This document shows, in pieces, positions 44,466 through 57,771 of a DNA stretch of 64,000 nucleotides. The DNA is from Eutypa lata (taxonomy: Eukaryota > Ascomycota > Sordariomycetes > Xylariales > Diatrypaceae): assembly GCA_022661535.1 (NCBI GenBank), contig JAKULF010000001.1, forward strand, positions 2,790,001 through 2,854,000. Direction: 5' to 3'. Each line of letters starts with the position of its first letter. Position 1 is the first letter of the stretch. The notes under the pieces were generated by a model, which did no database searches, was not told the origin of the DNA, and saw only the letters and a list, made by a program, of their open reading frames with translations. The position numbers and the translations under genes were made by a program.

Positions 44466-47400
44466 ATGATATCACTTTTTCGACTGCCTAGTGGCCTGGC
44501 TGCCACACTGCTAGCTACTCTATGTTTGTATTCAGGCCAAGTTAGGGCCGGACCTGCTGTCAATGTGGCTATGAAAGCCTCTTTCCCAGGGCCACCCTAT
44601 CTAGTTGAACTATTGTAAGCCCCTCTGCATTCTATATAGCTTGTATAAGTAACTGAGCATCGTCTAGAGAGACTGCGGCTGGCGAAAACGCGACCTCCTA
44701 TTTCCCCCTCCTCGATCGAATTGCAGATGGCTCCTTCGCTGGTATTCCTACCGACAAAGAATTATATGAGAAGTTTCTTGAGGTTCTACAGCAAGACGGT
44801 CATATCTCAAGTCCCGATGCCTTGTCAACTTTCAAATTTGCTCTCTCCCTGAGATCCGCCGCTCCGAGGGTGGAAGCCCACTACCAATACTATGATACCG
44901 GCGCTCAGCCGTCAATAGATAAGCTGAAGGAGAAATGCCCGGAATGGATACTCACAAATGGAAAGCAATACTGTTCTCCTTCTCTTGATGGACCTGGTGT
45001 TAGTATTGCGGCAGATTCGTAAGTTTTGGCATATTCAGTTCTATTAGCCTGAAGCTTATTCATAGCAGTCAACTCCACGAACTTCCGTTTGATCGTATCT
45101 TGGGTTCTGGTGCCCCTGAGGCCATTCTGTACGCAGATGTCACCAAACCTGAATTTGGTTCTTTTCATAAGCTCCTGGCCGAGAAGGCTCGCAAAGGAGA
45201 CGTAACTTACCGTTTACGGTATCGTACTGATAAACGAGGCGAGCTAGCACCCCTGCCAGTCAGCGGCTACGGAGTTGAGCTCCAACTAAAGCGCACTGAT
45301 TATATCGTTATCGATGACCGTGAAGCAGAGGCACAAGCCGAGGCAGATAAATCCGAGGATTCTGCGCCTACCGAAGTCAACTTGGATCAAGAGGAGGACG
45401 TCACGGATTTGAAACCACTTTCGAGTTCTGAATTGTCGTCCTTAGGTTTGAAGGCTGGGTCCTTCATTATGCAGAGCGAGGACCCATTTCAGACTTTGAT
45501 TAAACTCACTCAAGACTTCCCTAAATTTTCGACGTCCATTGCTTCTCATAACGCATCAGATGAATTTACCAACGAGCACCGGCTAAACCGGGCTGGCAGG
45601 GTCTTTCCCGGCCTGAATGTTGTCTGGATGAATGGCGTACAATTGATCGAGCGGCAAATTGACCCCTTTAACCTCGTAGATAGTATACGACGTGAAAGGA
45701 AGTTGATAAAAGGGGTAACTGATTTAGGCTTGACTGGGCAAGAAGCTGTTGCTCTCCTCGGAAACCGTGAAGTTACCCTTAGTAAATCAGAGGAAGAACC
45801 TCCTCGATTTGATTGGCGGGATGAAATTGAAGATGGCCAAGTGATTATTTGGCTCAACAACCTCGAGAAGGATAAACGTTATGCCAACTACCCAAAGACT
45901 ATCATGGCAGTAAGTTCCTACGCATAATAATAATCGTAACATCATGGACCTAGATTACTAATAACCACCAGCTTATGCAAATGACCTATCCTGGCCAGAT
46001 CCCCCCAATTGCGAAGGATATCTTCAACGTGATTATACCCGTTGATTTTAGTAACCCAGATGATCTGTCCCTAGTCATCGAGCAAATTCAAGCTTTTATA
46101 AAACGTCAGCTTCCCATTAGATTTGGTTTAGTTCCCATCACGACAACAAAGGCGGCTGAAGATCAAGCTAAGATTGTATACCATCTCCTTGAGAACTATG
46201 GACTCGGAAGCCTCATATCTTACTTGGAATCTTACCAAACGGAGAGGACCATCTCGGAACCCCAACAAGCCAATTTTGACAGCGTTACTAAGGACCGTAC
46301 ACCCCGTTCAGAGGCAACGCCGCTCCCTTTTAAAGAAGTATTCAAGGCAGAGCACCATGTCAAACAGGTTGAGCTTGCCAAACACTGGACTGAAAGGTTA
46401 GGTGCAGATACTGCAGTGCCTCCAATTTTCCTGGACGGATTGTCGATTCCTCGAACTGATGGCTGGATCAAGGCCATGAGTATGAAAATTGGAACCGACC
46501 TACAGACGGTTCAACAGGGTATATTTGCGGGTACTGTCGACGATGATATGTGGATTCCTAGCGTTTTTCTGGAGGGCGCTGCAAGCCGACGCAATATCTA
46601 CATCTTTCCCGACGCTGATAACCCCCTTTCCGTATTGGATGTGAACAAACTTTCCGTGGAGCACACCGATCTCTTGAGCCTTGTCCCATTGATTGAAGAA
46701 AGCAAAGACACCAGCAAGGAAACCTGGGCTACTCTTACTCTCGTTGCTGATCTAGGCACTACTGAGGGGTTAAATCTACTACTCTCCGCCCTTGCTTTCC
46801 GTCGCAACAACCCTGGCGTGCGCCTCGATATCGTGAACAACCCATTAGAAATCACGAGAGCCCACGAGATCAACTCGATTTTAAGGAAAGATGTTGAGAA
46901 ACTTCTTGAAGTTGAAAACCTAGAGACACTAGAAGTTCTAGTATCTAGAGATGCTGTAGGTGAGGATGAGGGTTACGGTGCTGCATTGTCACAATTTTTG
47001 ACAGCCAATGCATTTAAGTCTGGGGACCAACTGATTATCCTCAATGGGCGAGTCGTTGGCCCCATCGCCCCAGCAGCATTGTTCAAGGAGGATGACTTTC
47101 AATTGCTTTTCGAGTTTGAGCAATCAAGTCGAATCCTGCCGGTCTATAAAGCGGCCGAAGCCTTGGGAATCTCGGAAAAGATCTCCGATCCAATTGCTGC
47201 GGCAAAGCTCACATCAATCACAGCCCTGTCGACCATCTCAGACCTTCCTGAGGGGATTTTTGAATCCGCTCCCACCCTGAGAACCGATATGTACGATGAA
47301 TGGAACTCAACATATACCTCGTTCGATGTGGGTGATGTTTCTACTGCCAATATACATTTCGTTGCTGTTGTCAATCCCACCAGCGAAATTGGCCAGAGAT

Positions 47401-49193
47401 GGGCTCCCATTCTGAAGGCCTTGTCAGAGCTTGAGGGTGTCTACATGCGCATATTCTTGAACCCCAGGGAAAGAATGGAGGAACTACCAATCAAGCGTTT
47501 CTACCGCTACGTCCTGGATTCAGCACCTTCATTCGATGAGAATGGGAAAGTCCGTTCACTAGGTGCGACCTTTAAAGGCTTGCCTTCTGAGGCTCTCCTC
47601 AATCTTGGGTTGGATGTTCCACCTGCTTGGCTTGTTGCGGCAAAAGAATCTGTACATGATTTGGACAACTTGAAGTTGAGCTCAATCAAGTCAGATGTCG
47701 ATGCCCTTTACGAGCTCGAGCATATTCTTATCGAGGGTCATTCCCGGGAAGGCAAGTCACCACCGCGAGGTGTACAATTACTACTTGGCACAGAGCGAGA
47801 CCCCCATTTCGCGGATACCATCATTATGGCGAACATTGGTTACTTCCAATTTAAGGCCAATCCCGGGTATTACAATATTCAGCTCAAGGAAGGGCGAAGC
47901 TCGGAGATCTTCGATATCATCAGTGTTGGCGCCAAGGGTTACAATGCAGTGCCGGGTGACGAGGGTACCGAGGTAGCCCTCATGAGCTTCCAAGGCACAA
48001 CTTTGTACCCCAGAGTTAAGCGGAAGCCTGGAAAGGAGGAGGAAGATGTCCTTGAGCAAAGCGAATTTCAAAGTGGGGGAGATATTATATCCCGCGGCCT
48101 TAAGTTCGCCGAAGGATTACTCGGGGGCTCCAAGCAGAAAGCCTTATCACCCTCTGCCGAGGAGCATGCCGAGATTAACATTTTCTCCGTCGCTAGCGGT
48201 CACCTCTATGAGCGCATGCTGAATATCATGATGGTTTCGGTCATGAAGCATACCAACCACACTGTCAAGTTCTGGTTCATCGAGCAGTTCCTCTCGCCGT
48301 CCTTCAAGGAGTTCATCCCGCACCTCGCCGAGGAATACGGCTTCAAGTACGAGATGGTGACGTACAAGTGGCCACACTGGCTGCGGCACCAGACCGAGAA
48401 GCAGCGCGAGATCTGGGGCTACAAGATCCTGTTCCTGGACGTGCTATTCCCGCTTTCGCTCGACAAAGTCATCTTCGTCGATGCGGATCAGATCGTGCGC
48501 ACCGACATGATGGACCTGGTCAACCACGACCTCGAGGGCAAGCCGTACGGCTTCACGCCCATGTGCGACTCGCGCACAGAGATGGAAGGGTTCCGCTTTT
48601 GGAAGCAGGGGTACTGGTCCAATTATCTCAGAGGGTTACCTTACCACATCTCCGCTCTCTACGTGGTAGACCTGCGTCGCTTCCGGGAGCTCGCCGCCGG
48701 CGACCGCCTCCGCCAGCACTACCACACGCTCTCGGCCGACCCGGCTTCTTTATCTAACCTCGACCAGGACCTGCCTAACCACATGCAGTTCAATATCCCC
48801 ATCCACAGCCTGCCCCAGAACTGGCTCTGGTGCGAGACCTGGTGCAGCGACGAGAGCTTTGTCGAAGCTCGCACTATCGACCTCTGTAACAACCCCCAGA
48901 CGAAGGAGCCGAAGCTCGACCGCGCCCGCCGCCAGGTCCCGGAGTGGACAGCTTACGATGAAGAGATCGCGGGTCTGCACCGGAAGGTTAAGGGGCTTCC
49001 CCCTAGCCCTGATGAGGGGAAGAAGGGCAGTGGTAGTGAGGAGGTCGCCGGACACAAGGTGTTCGTGGGAGACCGTGGGCAGAAGGTCCTTGGTGGGGAA
49101 GGTGGAGGAGAGGAGGAGCCGAAGAATACGAAAAGTAGGACTCTCGAGGAGCAGCCCCCGAAGTCCACGCAGGACGAGAAGGACGAGCTATGA
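44466..49193 (+). CDS. UDP-glucose:glycoprotein glucosyltransferase (UGGT/GT24)
   Basis: Four exons: 44466-44614, 44668-45018, 45069-45909, 45972-49193, giving 1520 aa. A signal peptide opens the protein (LPSGLAATLLATLCLYSGQVRAG). The long folding-sensor region of thioredoxin-like domains follows. The C-terminal GT24 catalytic domain starts near INIFSVASGHLYERMLNIMM. It contains the metal-binding DAD (VIFVDADQIVRTD), MCDSRTEMEGFRFWKQGYW, LDQDLPNHMQ and NWLWCETWCSDESF. The protein ends in KDEL, an ER-retrieval signal. The enzyme adds glucose to misfolded N-glycoproteins so that calnexin rebinds them. The catalytic part (from about 48180) is much richer in GC-ending codons than the rest of the exon. 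Kre5 is the diverged yeast relative, but the conserved catalytic residues here point to an active UGGT. Confidence 0.95.
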
Positions 49194-49657
49194 TCGATCG
49201 ATAAGATCGCATTTTTTGCAAAGAGTGTCGTATATAGAAAAATGCAAGATTACTCCTGACCTTTCCCCCCCTTTCTAGTATTCATGTATTCAAGCGACAA
49301 ATCAGAAATTGCTAGTCTAGTAGCCCCTAAGTGACGAGCCCATTTAATTGTTAACAAATGTCGCTTACCATCATCAATAAGGGGGTTGGGTTGCTTGTTT
49401 GGTTTGTCGCTCGATCTCCCAGGTGGCTACCGCTACGAACAAACCCAAAACAGCAGCTCCTGGGGGTTCGGCTAACGGCATCATCATTACCGTGCTACTT
49501 GCTTGCAAAAGGAAACACAATAGAAAAAAACACATGTCAAGGTAAAGCATCGTCTTCTTTTTGACTCGACTAATCCCGCGATATGCGATACGCGATACGG
49601 AATGAACCAGTCCTCAGATATCATTCTAGTTCGTGTTAGGTATTTTGGGTTGTCATG

Positions 49658-49672
49658 CCCCCCCCCCCCCCC
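49658..49672. repeat. poly(C) homopolymer
   Basis: Fifteen consecutive C residues followed by a CT-rich tract. Confidence 0.9.
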
Positions 49673-51263
49673 TTCTTTTCTTCTTTCATCGCTGTCTTTT
49701 CGCCATGGTCCTTTTGTCGTGGACCGACTCCTCACGCGGCCGGGCCCTCGTAACGGACGAGACTTCTTCCCATTAGGAAGGAAGCATACAACTCTGTATT
49801 GTACCGTCCAGCGAGGAAGCGAGGAAGCCCGATAGCTCCATCCATCTATCTCCCTCACAGGTCTTCATGGCATGCCCTCTTGTGTCGTAGTTCCCGTTAC
49901 GAGCACCTTGGGCACGAAAGGCGCGTATTGCGTCAGCCTATCGCGCACCTTGACGAGCGAACCTTGACGCTTTCTTGTTCCCCATTGTCCCTTTACGTGA
50001 TAGTGCTTGGTTGGAGGCGAGGAGCGCTCGATCGCTCGTATGGGCGTGAGCGTATATTGCGGTTTCTACTCTACACTGCCTCCCTACCTACCTACTTACC
50101 TACTATTGACGAGAAACAAGCTCGAATTTGCTCTGTTTCCCTCCCTAGTCCACACTGATGCCTGACGATAACCATAGCCTGGTGAACAGGGTATTTATTC
50201 AAGGTCGTATTCTCGGCTTCATTGCCTCTTCTTTCGGGATCTTGTTTTCTTGGCGCGCATTGCAGCCTACCTACTACCTAACTACTATGTATGTCCATGA
50301 TGCAGAGGTACTCGGAAATAGGACTTGTTTTCGGACCCCAGGATCTTCTGCAGGGGCAGATTTCTTGGCCCCCTTGTGCTGTTGTCTCTCCCTACCTATG
50401 TACCTACGTCAGGTAGTCAGGTAGGTAGGACTGAAACTAGTAAGCCGTTTGCTGCTGCTGATAAATCGCGTTGCATATTCCGATGAAAGCACAGGTTCTT
50501 TTGTTTCATCGGATGGAGAGTTCTCTTTTGATAAGCACTGGATAGAAATTATGAAGAGAGGAGTCGTGTGTCATTATCATGTCTAATGTAGGGCAATGCT
50601 TTTCCTGTATCCCTCTAGCATACACACTTACTAGATAGTTATTACGGGCTCTGTCTGCCCTTACTGTCAGCACCGTCAGCACTTAATCAAGAGACTAATA
50701 AGTGATTACACAACGCCATCTAGATTGCTTAGGTTCTCTTTTGATAAGTCAGTTATTAGTCAATTTGGTGCTTCCCAATAGGAACTATATGGTATGTGCT
50801 CGAAATCACACTTTGCGCTGGTCTTCTCTCAGCAATTTCCCTCAACATTCGTCGTTGCCCAAGGATACGACGAAGCAGAAAAGAGTGCCCGAGGAAACCC
50901 GGCGTCGTGTGATGCATCATTTCGTCACCGAGTGCCATTGCATCTCATCCAACCCTCGTTCCATGTAACTAGTCTCGTCTCTTTCTAGGAAAGAAAACAA
51001 AGAAAGCTCGCAGGACAGGACCGGACAGGCATTGTAGGTATGTGAAGTAAGCCCATGGTAAGCGCCCCTCCTCCCCGTAAGGCGTTAACGGCGGCGGTGA
51101 CGACGGTGCTACCCGCAATCCCTACCTCACCTATCATCAACCAACCCGTGCCGCAGAGTAGCAGTCGTAGTCTGGGCCTCTCTGGTGTCCGCCAAGACGT
51201 TACATTCAAAGGACAAGCTATCACCGCCCCACCCATACCTTACTGACCCTCGATACCACCCCC

Positions 51264-51284
51264 GCCAGCCAGCCAGCCAGCCAG
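51264..51284. repeat. (GCCA)5 tetranucleotide repeat
   Basis: Five tandem GCCA units in the long gene-free region. Confidence 0.9.
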
Positions 51285-53923
51285 CTACCATGAACCCTAC
51301 CCAACTCGACAGTAAAGCAGGTAGGCAGTCTGTGGCCGACCCCGGAAATGCTGTGCCTCCTGAGTGGGAGATGCTTTAACGAGGTATGTTTGTACCTACT
51401 GCTTATGCCTAGTTCTTTTCTTTTCTTTTCTTTTCTTCGTGTCTGTATGCTTCATCACAACCTTCCGAGGAAGCCGACCGTTGAGCCAGATCTGAAAAGT
51501 CATCGGTTGCGCCGGGAGTTCGGCCGGGAGGGAGGTGGGTAAGACATTTATTCCTTGAGCGGGTTACCGTTCTGACTGCCGTGATTACTTGGAAACATGG
51601 AATGTGGGAGAGAGCTCCTAAGTAACCCGCGCCGTGCCGGTAACGGCCGTGCACAAAGCTAACGGTACTTATGTGCTCGTGCCCTCTGCTAGCGGCGGCA
51701 GAGCCCATGAGATACCTGGAGTAGGTATCCTTCCTCCAACTGCCATTAGTGCCATCGTGGAGAGAGAGATGATGATGCTGATGATGTGGAGGGCGATAGT
51801 TGGAGGAGGCTTGATTGATAAGGCGCTTCCCGGGGTGAGCATTGGCTAGCACCATCGCGAGCCGGGGTCTTTCCATGTACGTAAGAAGTAGTGCTGCAAC
51901 GTTGGTAGGTAAGGCCAAACACGAAGCAGCGTTGATAGGCAGATGGCCGTAAGCGGATGGGTATAATGCAGGTTTGGTTTATAACCCACTTCTGCTACCA
52001 ATCGGGAGTTTCCTGGACATCCCTCTTCGATAGAAAGAAACCCTTGACGTTACTTACACACTTTACAACAATCAGTATATGCCCACTAGCAGTATATTAA
52101 TTCCTCAATACAGCTTCCCAAATCGGCCTTGGCTCAGTCCTGATGCTCCAGTCCCTATGAATGATTTCTGTTTCCTTCGGCCTTTTCCTGATCTCCTGTC
52201 TTGAGCATAGCAATTAAATGGGTATCTAAACACAGCAGGTAAAAGATAAACATGCTGATCCGGCACCGTACCGAAGCCTTACCTAATTAATACCTGAGTT
52301 AAATGGCCGAACCGATGCATAGGTGAACGATCGACACCAGGAGCTATGTATGTGTGTAAGTATGTATTGTTAAGTAACAGCAGTGTGCTAAGAAGACTAA
52401 GGTATAGCCTCATAGCTAGGCGCCCAGAAACCCCCGTTGTCATCTATGTAACTACGTCCTATGGAAAAGGGCGTCACATGCAACTACCGCCCGAACTATA
52501 GGTGACATATTATTATTACCACACCCTTCTACTCAAAAGCACGCGCACACATATGTAGAATGAGAAAGGTCCCCTCAGAAGCGGACATTTTTCGCAACCC
52601 GCTACGGTTGGCCCCTTGCCTCGATCCTCGAGGGGTGATGACAGCATACTCCTGGAATACATCCCTACTTACATCAACGGATGGGGCTCGTACGACATGA
52701 ATAAAGTCGCATTTTCGTACTCCCCCAGAAACCCCCCAAAGGATGCCAAGCCTTCTCTGCTGTGCTTGCGAGCTACGAGGAAGCAAGCAGGGAAGAGACA
52801 GGCTGACGCTTCCCAGGAAGGAAGGCCACCTCAGGAGATCAGCAATCGCAACCCTCCTTCCAGCAGTTGACCCGCCTTAGCTGAATTGGCCAGCCTGGGA
52901 GAAGATGTCGTGATAAGCTTATTCCAAGCTTCAATCTACAACTGCCATCTAAACCATCTCCATTCCATTCTCCATTCTCCATATCCACCCCCGACGGGCG
53001 GGCGCTATCGTATCGGAGCTCTACCTATCGACTTCTCGCTCCCCCCTCCCCCCATCCCCTTGCCCCTCCTCCCCCACCCCACGAATCGGGTTGCACTCAA
53101 CAAGCGACGTGAGAACTGCTATCGATAATCGATATCGATGATCGTTTTCGGCAGTGATGTTCGTGCCTGCGTTATGCGTGCGGCCCAATGGTAGATAGGC
53201 TCCAAGGCTTCTAGCGCGGCTGAAAGAGAGACGTTAACGGTTCCCGCGTCAAGCCACTGACGCCGCCGCCGCCGCCGCAGCTGCTTGCTTACGGTACAAC
53301 AAACGGCCCCCCTCGACTTCGCAGCCAACATGATGTGCAGACCGGTCCGAGTGAGTAGTTATGATTAGCGTTAACGAATGAGATCTGGTGCCGCTCACCC
53401 ATCTGGCGATAACAGGCATCAGAAAACGTAGGGACCGGTACAGTACATGCGAGGGCCCAGCAACGAAAACAGAAATGTATGCTTCGCTTCGCTTGTAGAA
53501 GTGTGGGCGAGCCTGCCTCCTTCTCTTCCCCCTGATTCCATGTCCCAACAACGGGACCCTTACGGAGATAGCCTGCAACCCTCGAGCTGCAGCCCGCAAC
53601 CCGCGCAACGTCGGCCCCCCCTCCTCTACATCGCCGGCGAACATGTGGTCGTTTACGACGCCCCACGACGGCGGCAAGTTGCCGCACTGGGAAGGTGGTG
53701 ATAGCGACCTTGTTGGATAGGTAGATGAACACTCCAACTTGCGGTCTGTTATATACACCTCCTATCAGGAGAGAGAGTCCCAAGAAAAAGATAAATACCT
53801 TCGTGACGACCGCCATCTTGAGGGTTTGGATTTCCCTCATTCTCATTCCACAAGTACACAGTCTCATCTGGTTCAGACACCTCATCATAGAAGTCGAACG
53901 AGCCGAAAACATATCCTTTCAAG

Positions 53924-55407
<1,484 letters not shown>

Positions 55408-56410
55408 GCGCATCTTTTCTCGATGGGATGACCAGAAGAAACACTGGCCTAGAGACTTTGCTTGCTACCGTGACTTACAAACTAGGGGGCGCAGCAGCGA
55501 GATGTTGCTGTCTCCGGTTCCTAAGAGGGGGATCTAATGTCTAACTATACCTTGCGGCTGAGTATTGATTGGCTTGATAGGTGTGGTGGAGCGAGAACCT
55601 CGGGGATAGATGAATGGGACTTAATGTGACAGATGTGCTTATGCTATATATCATATAGATGATAGTTAAACTTCATAGTCATTAATTTTGATCGATGTTG
55701 ATCCAAACCATGATTTCTTAATACACCGTTGAACTATAAATTTAGTTTCACAGGTAGTTGGCGGGACTATAAGCGCTGTCGCTGTGGTTAGCATCACACA
55801 TTTTCTTCTGGCGATTCGACCTCATAACTTTCACATAATTACGTACTAATGCTGGAACGGCCCGAGGGAACCAGCCCGTTATATATTACGCTACTAATTT
55901 CTCATGTATCTTAAAATTGACAAGACATTGGAATTCCGCATTTTCCGGTGCCCCTTTACAGTAGGTAGCCGAGTAGATACATCGAATGAAGTAAGGGCTC
56001 AGTGGACTTGCCTTAGCACTCACTCCCTTGCTTGGTGATATATCTTTATAATCAGTACCTTTTGAGGTGTTTAGTGGATTGCTGTGCTCTCATAGGAATT
56101 GCCCCGATACAATAAGGGCGTGATTGGCATTTAACCATCCGCCATTAAGGAATTTTGACAACCACGCCCTTTAGTCACCGACGTGAGTCACCGGTATACA
56201 ACCACCGAACATAACTTGCTGACACATGAAAGTGAAAGCTCCACCACATTGACATTTACGGCAAACGGAAGTAAACAATATGCTAGCTAGTTATAGTCGA
56301 AGAGTATAGGCATTCATTCATATAGACACCTCTTCTCCCGCGTAGGTGGTTCTTTTTTTTTTTTTGGGAAAATCAGGATCAGAGACCGGATATTTCCCCC
56401 TCTCCCAATA
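55408..56410. other. intergenic region
   Basis: AT-rich 3' side of the subtilisin gene and promoter of the S66 peptidase. A T-run lies at 56351-56363. No gene seen. Confidence 0.6.
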
Positions 56411-56442
56411 CCTACCTACCTACCTACCTACCTACCTACCTA
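56411..56442. repeat. (CCTA)8 microsatellite in 5' leader
   Basis: Eight perfect CCTA units ending 8 bases before the start codon of the LD-carboxypeptidase gene. This is the purest example of the CCTA/TAGG tracts scattered through spacers of this window. Confidence 0.95.
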
Positions 56443-56450
56443 GCTCGAAA

Positions 56451-57771
56451 ATGCCGTCAGCTATAAAGCCCAAGGCCCTAGAGCCGGGCGCAACAATAGC
56501 GTTCATCTCGCCCTCGGCGCGCATCAACGCGGAATTCCCCGCCGTCATGGCCCGCGCTACCGCCGTGCTTACGGGGCAAGGCTACAAGGTCCGCGATCTG
56601 TTCTCCGGTCCCGACAGCAGCATCCAAGCCTCTATCAGCAACCGCCTGTCCGAGATCCGCATCGCGTTCTCGGACCCCACCATCGCCGCGTAAGCCAATT
56701 TCAGATCTGTCTGTCTATCTATCTGTTATGCCCCTATTTAAATAGCATATGATACTAGTCTTTTTTTTATATTCTTTTTAATCGCATCGCCGAACCTTCT
56801 CAACACTAAGCAAACTAACCTACTTCAAACCGCCCAGCATAATCTGCACAATCGGCGGCTCGTCTTTCACCGAGCTTCTCCCAGCGTTAATCGCCGACAC
56901 GGAGCTTCACGCCACGATTCGCGCGAACCCTAAGATCGTGGTCGGCTTTTCCGACATCACAGGCCTGCACTGGTTCTTGTACTCGGTAACCGGACTGCGG
57001 ACATTCTACGGACCGGGCGCGATCCCGGAGCTCGGCGCGGCGGTTTCTTCTTCTTCTTCTTCTTCTTCTTCTTCAGACCATGACGACAAGTCATCATCAT
57101 CATCATCATCGGAGGTGCTCGCCTTCAGCACGCGGAACCTCTTCCGCACCATCACGGCGACGGACGACGGCAGGAAACCACTAGGGGAGATACCGCGCTC
57201 GAGAGTCTACGCCCCGAGCCTCCCGCCGTTCTCCACCTCGAGCGACCCCGCGTCCACGGACCCGTCCGCCGTGCTCCCCAACCCGGGGTGGGTCTGGCTG
57301 CGGGGCGGGCGCGCGCGAGGCCGCCTCTTCGGCGGCTGCCTGACCGTCGCGGCGCGCCTGGCCGGCGTGAAGGCCGTGGTCCCGGACTGGCGCGGCCGCA
57401 TCGTGTTCCTGGAGACGGCCATCGACGAGGACATGGTGTCGGGGAACCCGCTGCACCGCGTGCAGGCCGGGTTCGCGGACCTGATCGCCCAGGGCGTGTT
57501 CGAGGAGGCGGCGGGGCTGGTGGTGGGCAGGCCGTTCGGGTACGATGCCCCTGAGATGCGGGAGCGCTATACGGGCGTCATTATGGGGTTCCTGGGTGGG
57601 GAGGGGAAGGATGGGGGAGCGCTGGATAAAGTGAAGAATGGCGATTTCCCTATCTTGTTTGGTGTTGATTTTGGGCATACGACGCCGATGGTCACGCTGC
57701 CGTTTGATGCGCTGGCTGAGTTGGATTCGGAGAGGGATCGGTTTGCTGTTTTGGAGGCGGGTGTTGTGTAG
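56451..57771 (+). CDS. peptidase S66 family (LD-carboxypeptidase / MccF-like)
   Basis: Two exons, 56451-56689 and 56838-57771, giving 390 aa. It opens with PGATIAFISPSARIN and TAVLTGQGYKVRDL. The fold's nucleophile elbow is VVGFSDITGLHW (Ser of GFSD). The other triad members fit Glu in IVFLETAIDED and His in VDFGHTTPM. Bacterial relatives cut L,D-peptide bonds in murein tetrapeptides or inactivate microcin C. Fungal copies are common in Pezizomycotina but their substrates are unknown; they may process peptidoglycan fragments or small-molecule adducts. Two serine homopolymers, S10 coded by (TTC/TCT)n and S7 coded by (TCA)n, interrupt the domain after GAIPELGAAV in a surface loop. The start is taken at MPSAIKPKALEPGATIAF. 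The frame stays open upstream, but only into low-complexity leader. Confidence 0.88.
57045..57074 (+). repeat. (TTC)10 coding repeat (poly-Ser)
   Basis: Ten TTC units read as TCT serine codons inside the S66 peptidase gene. A second run, (TCA)n, lies at about 57090-57110. Confidence 0.9.

Larger units (their letters stand above)
49194..53923. other. 4.7-kb region with no supportable gene
   Basis: This stretch is denser in GC than most spacers but has no ORF with a recognised domain. The longest candidates (51409-51918 minus, 53289-53912 minus) look like chance frames with simple-sequence peptides. It has a poly(C)15 run (49658-49672), a (TTTTC)n run near 51416-51437, a GCCA repeat (51264-51284), and GAGAG and CCTACCTA tracts. 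It could hold a long non-coding RNA, a decayed gene or a big promoter for the downstream subtilisin. I cannot decide. Confidence 0.5.

Noticed and set aside
51409..51918. 169-aa minus-strand ORF
   Set aside because: Contains simple-sequence peptides (HHQHHH, EEKKRKEK) derived from repeats, with no domain or splice context.
53289..53912. 207-aa minus-strand ORF with a hydrophobic segment
   Set aside because: Overlaps the subtilisin promoter; its single hydrophobic run and lack of homology look like chance.
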